DNA from: Rhynchopus euleeides
Taxonomy: Eukaryota > Euglenozoa > Diplonemea > Diplonemida > Diplonemidae
Reading direction: 5' to 3'
DNA: 64,000 nt
NCBI GenBank assembly: GCA_963210315.1
Contig: OY723240.1
Coordinates: forward strand, 2,666,001-2,730,000
The notes under the pieces were generated by a model. The model saw nothing but the letters and a program-made list of their open reading frames with translations, ran no database searches and was not told the DNA's origin. The translations under genes and the position numbers were made by a program. This document shows positions 61,915 to 64,000 of the stretch, piece by piece. Within the stretch, counting starts at the first letter, position 1. Every line of letters starts with the position of its first letter.

Positions 61915-64000
61915 GCCGGGGACAGGGGGTCTCGTTGAGGGACAACACTGAACTGACTCGCCGGGCCGACCGTGCCTGCCGCGAGGGGGAGTTGGGGGGG
62001 GAGGGGGGGGGGGGGGGGACGGAGAAGGGGGTATTCACAGCACCTGTGTGTGCTCTACTGCACAAAGGCATCTGGTCTAGGGGGGGGGATCTACCTCCAC
62101 TCAAAACTCTACTCTATACTCTACGTAGTCGAGCGGGGACCTGCTCCTTGCAGGTTCGACCACTCTGGCCCTCACTGGGTGGCGGCGCCTGTCGCGCGCG
62201 GCGCGGCGCGGCGTGATCCCTGGGACGCTGTCCCCGCTGTCGCGCGACGCATGCCCGCTGCGGTGTACATCCTCGAGTTGAGGTTATTGTACAGCCTCTG
62301 CTCCTCTCTGTCTTGGAGGCGGACCTTGCAACGCCACGCATGCAGGGCTCGCCTCGCGGACTTGAACTCCTCCTCCGGGGAGCCAGGCTCTGGGGTGAAC
62401 AGGGCGTCCCATTCAGCCACCGTCTTGGGGACGTCGGCGTCGTCAGCTGGGGTGCCTTTGTCGGCAGCCGTCGCGCTGCGCTTCCTGTCCGGGGGAGAGG
62501 CTGACACGTCACGGTCGGCCTTCCGCTTGCCTGTGTGCTGCGACGCTGAGGGGGCTGGTGCGTTCTCGCTGGTGGAGCCGCCCTGCTGCGCGTCGGAGGT
62601 GGAGTCGGTGGAGGAGGTGGAGGAGGTGGAGGGCTGAGCGGTCGCGTTCGACGAGGGGGCTGGTGCTGTAGAAGCAGAGGGAGAGCCGCCCGAGGTCGTG
62701 TGTGCGTTACCGTCCGTCGCAGCCCCGTCGCCTCCTCGGTCCGGCGGACGGGTACATGTCTCTCCGTCCGACACACAGCCCGTGCACGCTAGGCGATTGC
62801 AGCCTATGCATTCCCAGTGGGGCGTTCGGGTGTCAAACGGCTGCTCACATCTGACACACAGCACCGACAGTTCGGCTGTCCCCCCGTCTACTCGGACCAT
62901 GTGGAGGCCAGCCTCTGCGCCTCGGCAGCCGGTGGAGACGAGGGGTACGGCCGGTGCGAGGCGGAGCACGAAGGACCGCACCTGCTCCGAGATGTGGAGT
63001 GGGCTGTAGTGCGATGCCTTGAACTTGACACCCGCGACAGGCCCGTACGGCTTCCTCAGGGGGCGGTATATCCGCGGTGCAGTGTCATCAGCGAGCACGA
63101 CGATCGGGGAGCCCGTCGCCCGCGCGGCCCCCTGCAGCGTCAGCTCGTCGGCCCACGACGCAACGTTCATGCTGCCGGACTCGCGCATCTGCCGCGCCCA
63201 CTCCTCGTAGGAGGGCTCCGCCCTGCTCCTCAGGTCAGCGTGGTCGCCGACCGCCTTCACGACGTACTGCCGCAGGCCGTCTGCAGTCGCGCCGGCCTCG
63301 CCGAGGAGGAACGTGAGGGCGTCGAAGAAGCAGTTCCCGGGGGTGAACCGGAAGTCCTGCACGTCCGGCATCTCCAGCACGCTCTGCTGCTTCGCGGTGG
63401 TGACTCCCGGAAGCGCGTGCTCCCTCGCGGTCAGCCACCGGGTCAGGACATCGTCCGCCGGCTCGGGGGCCGGCCCCGGGGGCGGCGGCGGGGGACCGGC
63501 GTCCTCGCTGTCGGTGCTGTCCTCGTCGTCATCCATCACCTCCTCCTGCACCACCGTCGTCGGCTCCGTGCGCCCGCACTGGCAGGGGTCCGTGACGTGC
63601 TCGACACAGTCAGGGCAGCTGGCTCTGAGGCAGTGTACACACCTGCCGTGGGTGTCCTGCGTGGAGAAGTCCGCTTCGCAGAACTGGCAGAACTCCGTCA
63701 CGTCCTGCTCCCCCTCCGCCCGCTCAGTTCGCAGCCGCGGGCCCGCGCGTACGGTAGGCCGGGGCCCAGTCGTGCTCCCGCCCACCAACTCCTGCACGTC
63801 CGCCGGCAGGGTGAGCGCCTGGAAGCGGTCGCCTACTCCCCCGAGGGCGACCGCGGTGGCGATCGGCTTGCACCCGGGGTCGCACACTGTCGGCGCGCGG
63901 TAGTCGCGGAAGACGATGATGTGCCTCCGCAGCACGCACGCCGCCCCGCGAATGAGCACGTCGTCGGCCCACGTCGCTTCGTCTTCCCTCTCGAAAGCGG
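61915..64000 (-). mobile_element. Second LINE-OTU family, 3' part, runs off the window
   Basis: The ORF (62172 to beyond 64000) is followed by 3' UTR 61915-62171 with G-rich runs (complement C-rich) and ACTCTACTCTATACTCTACG near 62108. The 3' end is masked by the family-B insertion at 61364-61914. The protein is clearly homologous in layout to, but much diverged from, the LINE at 52003-59168. Confidence 0.75.
62172..64000 (-). CDS. LINE polyprotein C-terminal part with OTU domain (partial)
   Basis: The open frame continues past the window end; from the edge it reads AFEREDEATWADDVLIRGAA, parallel to EAWADMAVLRALAVV in the intact LINE. RING-like cysteines: CQFCEADFSTQDTHGRCVHC...CPDC...CQCG. 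Acidic MDDDEDSTDSED and Pro runs follow. OTU domain: DFRFTPGNCFFDALTFLLGE (nucleophile Cys in GNCFFDA) and ASHYSPLHI (catalytic His). Zinc ribbon CVRCEQPFDTRTPHWECIGC...CTGC. The tail has Ser/Thr-rich STSSTSSTDSTS and a final helical basic segment AEWDALFTPEPGSPEEEFKS equivalent to GWFELFGQHG of the other family. The conserved order finger-OTU-ribbon-acidic-basic shows the OTU module is ancestral to both families. Confidence 0.85.
   Translation of the reverse strand, partial: AFEREDEATWADDVLIRGAACVLRRHIIVFRDYRAPTVCDPGCKPIATAVALGGVGDRFQALTLPADVQELVGGSTTGPRPTVRAGPRLRTERAEGEQDVTEFCQFCEADFSTQDTHGRCVHCLRASCPDCVEHVTDPCQCGRTEPTTVVQEEVMDDDEDSTDSEDAGPPPPPPGPAPEPADDVLTRWLTAREHALPGVTTAKQQSVLEMPDVQDFRFTPGNCFFDALTFLLGEAGATADGLRQYVVKAVGDHADLRSRAEPSYEEWARQMRESGSMNVASWADELTLQGAARATGSPIVVLADDTAPRIYRPLRKPYGPVAGVKFKASHYSPLHISEQVRSFVLRLAPAVPLVSTGCRGAEAGLHMVRVDGGTAELSVLCVRCEQPFDTRTPHWECIGCNRLACTGCVSDGETCTRPPDRGGDGAATDGNAHTTSGGSPSASTAPAPSSNATAQPSTSSTSSTDSTSDAQQGGSTSENAPAPSASQHTGKRKADRDVSASPPDRKRSATAADKGTPADDADVPKTVAEWDALFTPEPGSPEEEFKSARRALHAWRCKVRLQDREEQRLYNNLNSRMYTAAGMRRATAGTASQGSRRAAPRATGAATQ

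Overview
The window is nuclear DNA from a euglenozoan protist, most probably a diplonemid. The main evidence is a 38-nt sequence at 48697-48734 (+) and again at 5211-5248 (-). It begins CCAACGATTT and ends TTCATTG, which closely matches the Diplonema spliced leader (SL) as I remember it. The first copy is followed by a GTATAC donor-like site. The second is joined straight to a retroelement 5' UTR. High GC, host genes all on one strand, short GT-AG introns, pyrimidine tract/AG sites just upstream of start codons, and proteins of recognisable euglenozoan style (periplasmic-binding domains plus a degenerate nucleotide-cyclase domain; EGF-like DPKPTLTDLKD repeats) fit this. It is not bacterial.

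Layout. 1-811 and 5571-21150: a 41-bp satellite with higher-order structure, ending in an inverted (palindromic) segment. 812-5570: a tyrosine-recombinase (DIRS-like) retroelement inserted in the satellite on the minus strand, encoding Gag-like, recombinase and RT-RNase H proteins, with 327-bp inverted terminal repeats. 21151-22450: transposon debris. 22458-34095: the only convincing host-gene block, with three plus-strand genes: an orphan 464-aa protein, a five-exon 985-aa coiled-coil membrane protein, and a receptor-like protein with two PstS-like domains and a degenerate cyclase domain. 35218-38701: 306-bp direct repeats, a nonautonomous retroelement, a LINE remnant and two nested terminal-inverted-repeat elements. 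39019-47912: a decayed LINE carrying at least four insertions (a poly(A) retroelement, a LINE-tail fragment, a bare poly(T) tract and a hAT-like element, itself hit by another element). 48193-48845: a 32-bp minisatellite abutting a candidate SL RNA gene. 49161-51517 and 52003-59168: two LINEs of the same family inserted tail to tail into a 285-bp tandem repeat; the second is full length or nearly so with one 2124-codon ORF (C2H2 finger, RT, restriction-like endonuclease, RING-like finger, OTU cysteine protease). 59180-61177: a Cys-rich/multi-helix ORF fragment. 61178-61914: two poly(A) elements. 61915-64000: the 3' part of a second, divergent LINE-OTU family running off the end.

The most notable observation is the SL exon fossilised in the DIRS-like element. 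Unprocessed copies of the same 5' region (812-1049 and 21591-21830) still carry an AG acceptor exactly where the SL is joined in the element, so the element appears to have passed through a trans-spliced RNA. The SL cap-proximal CCAAC also coincides with the inner edge of the inverted repeat, which suggests fold-back priming created that repeat. Many insertions can be dated relative to each other because their target-site duplications (TSDs) are readable.
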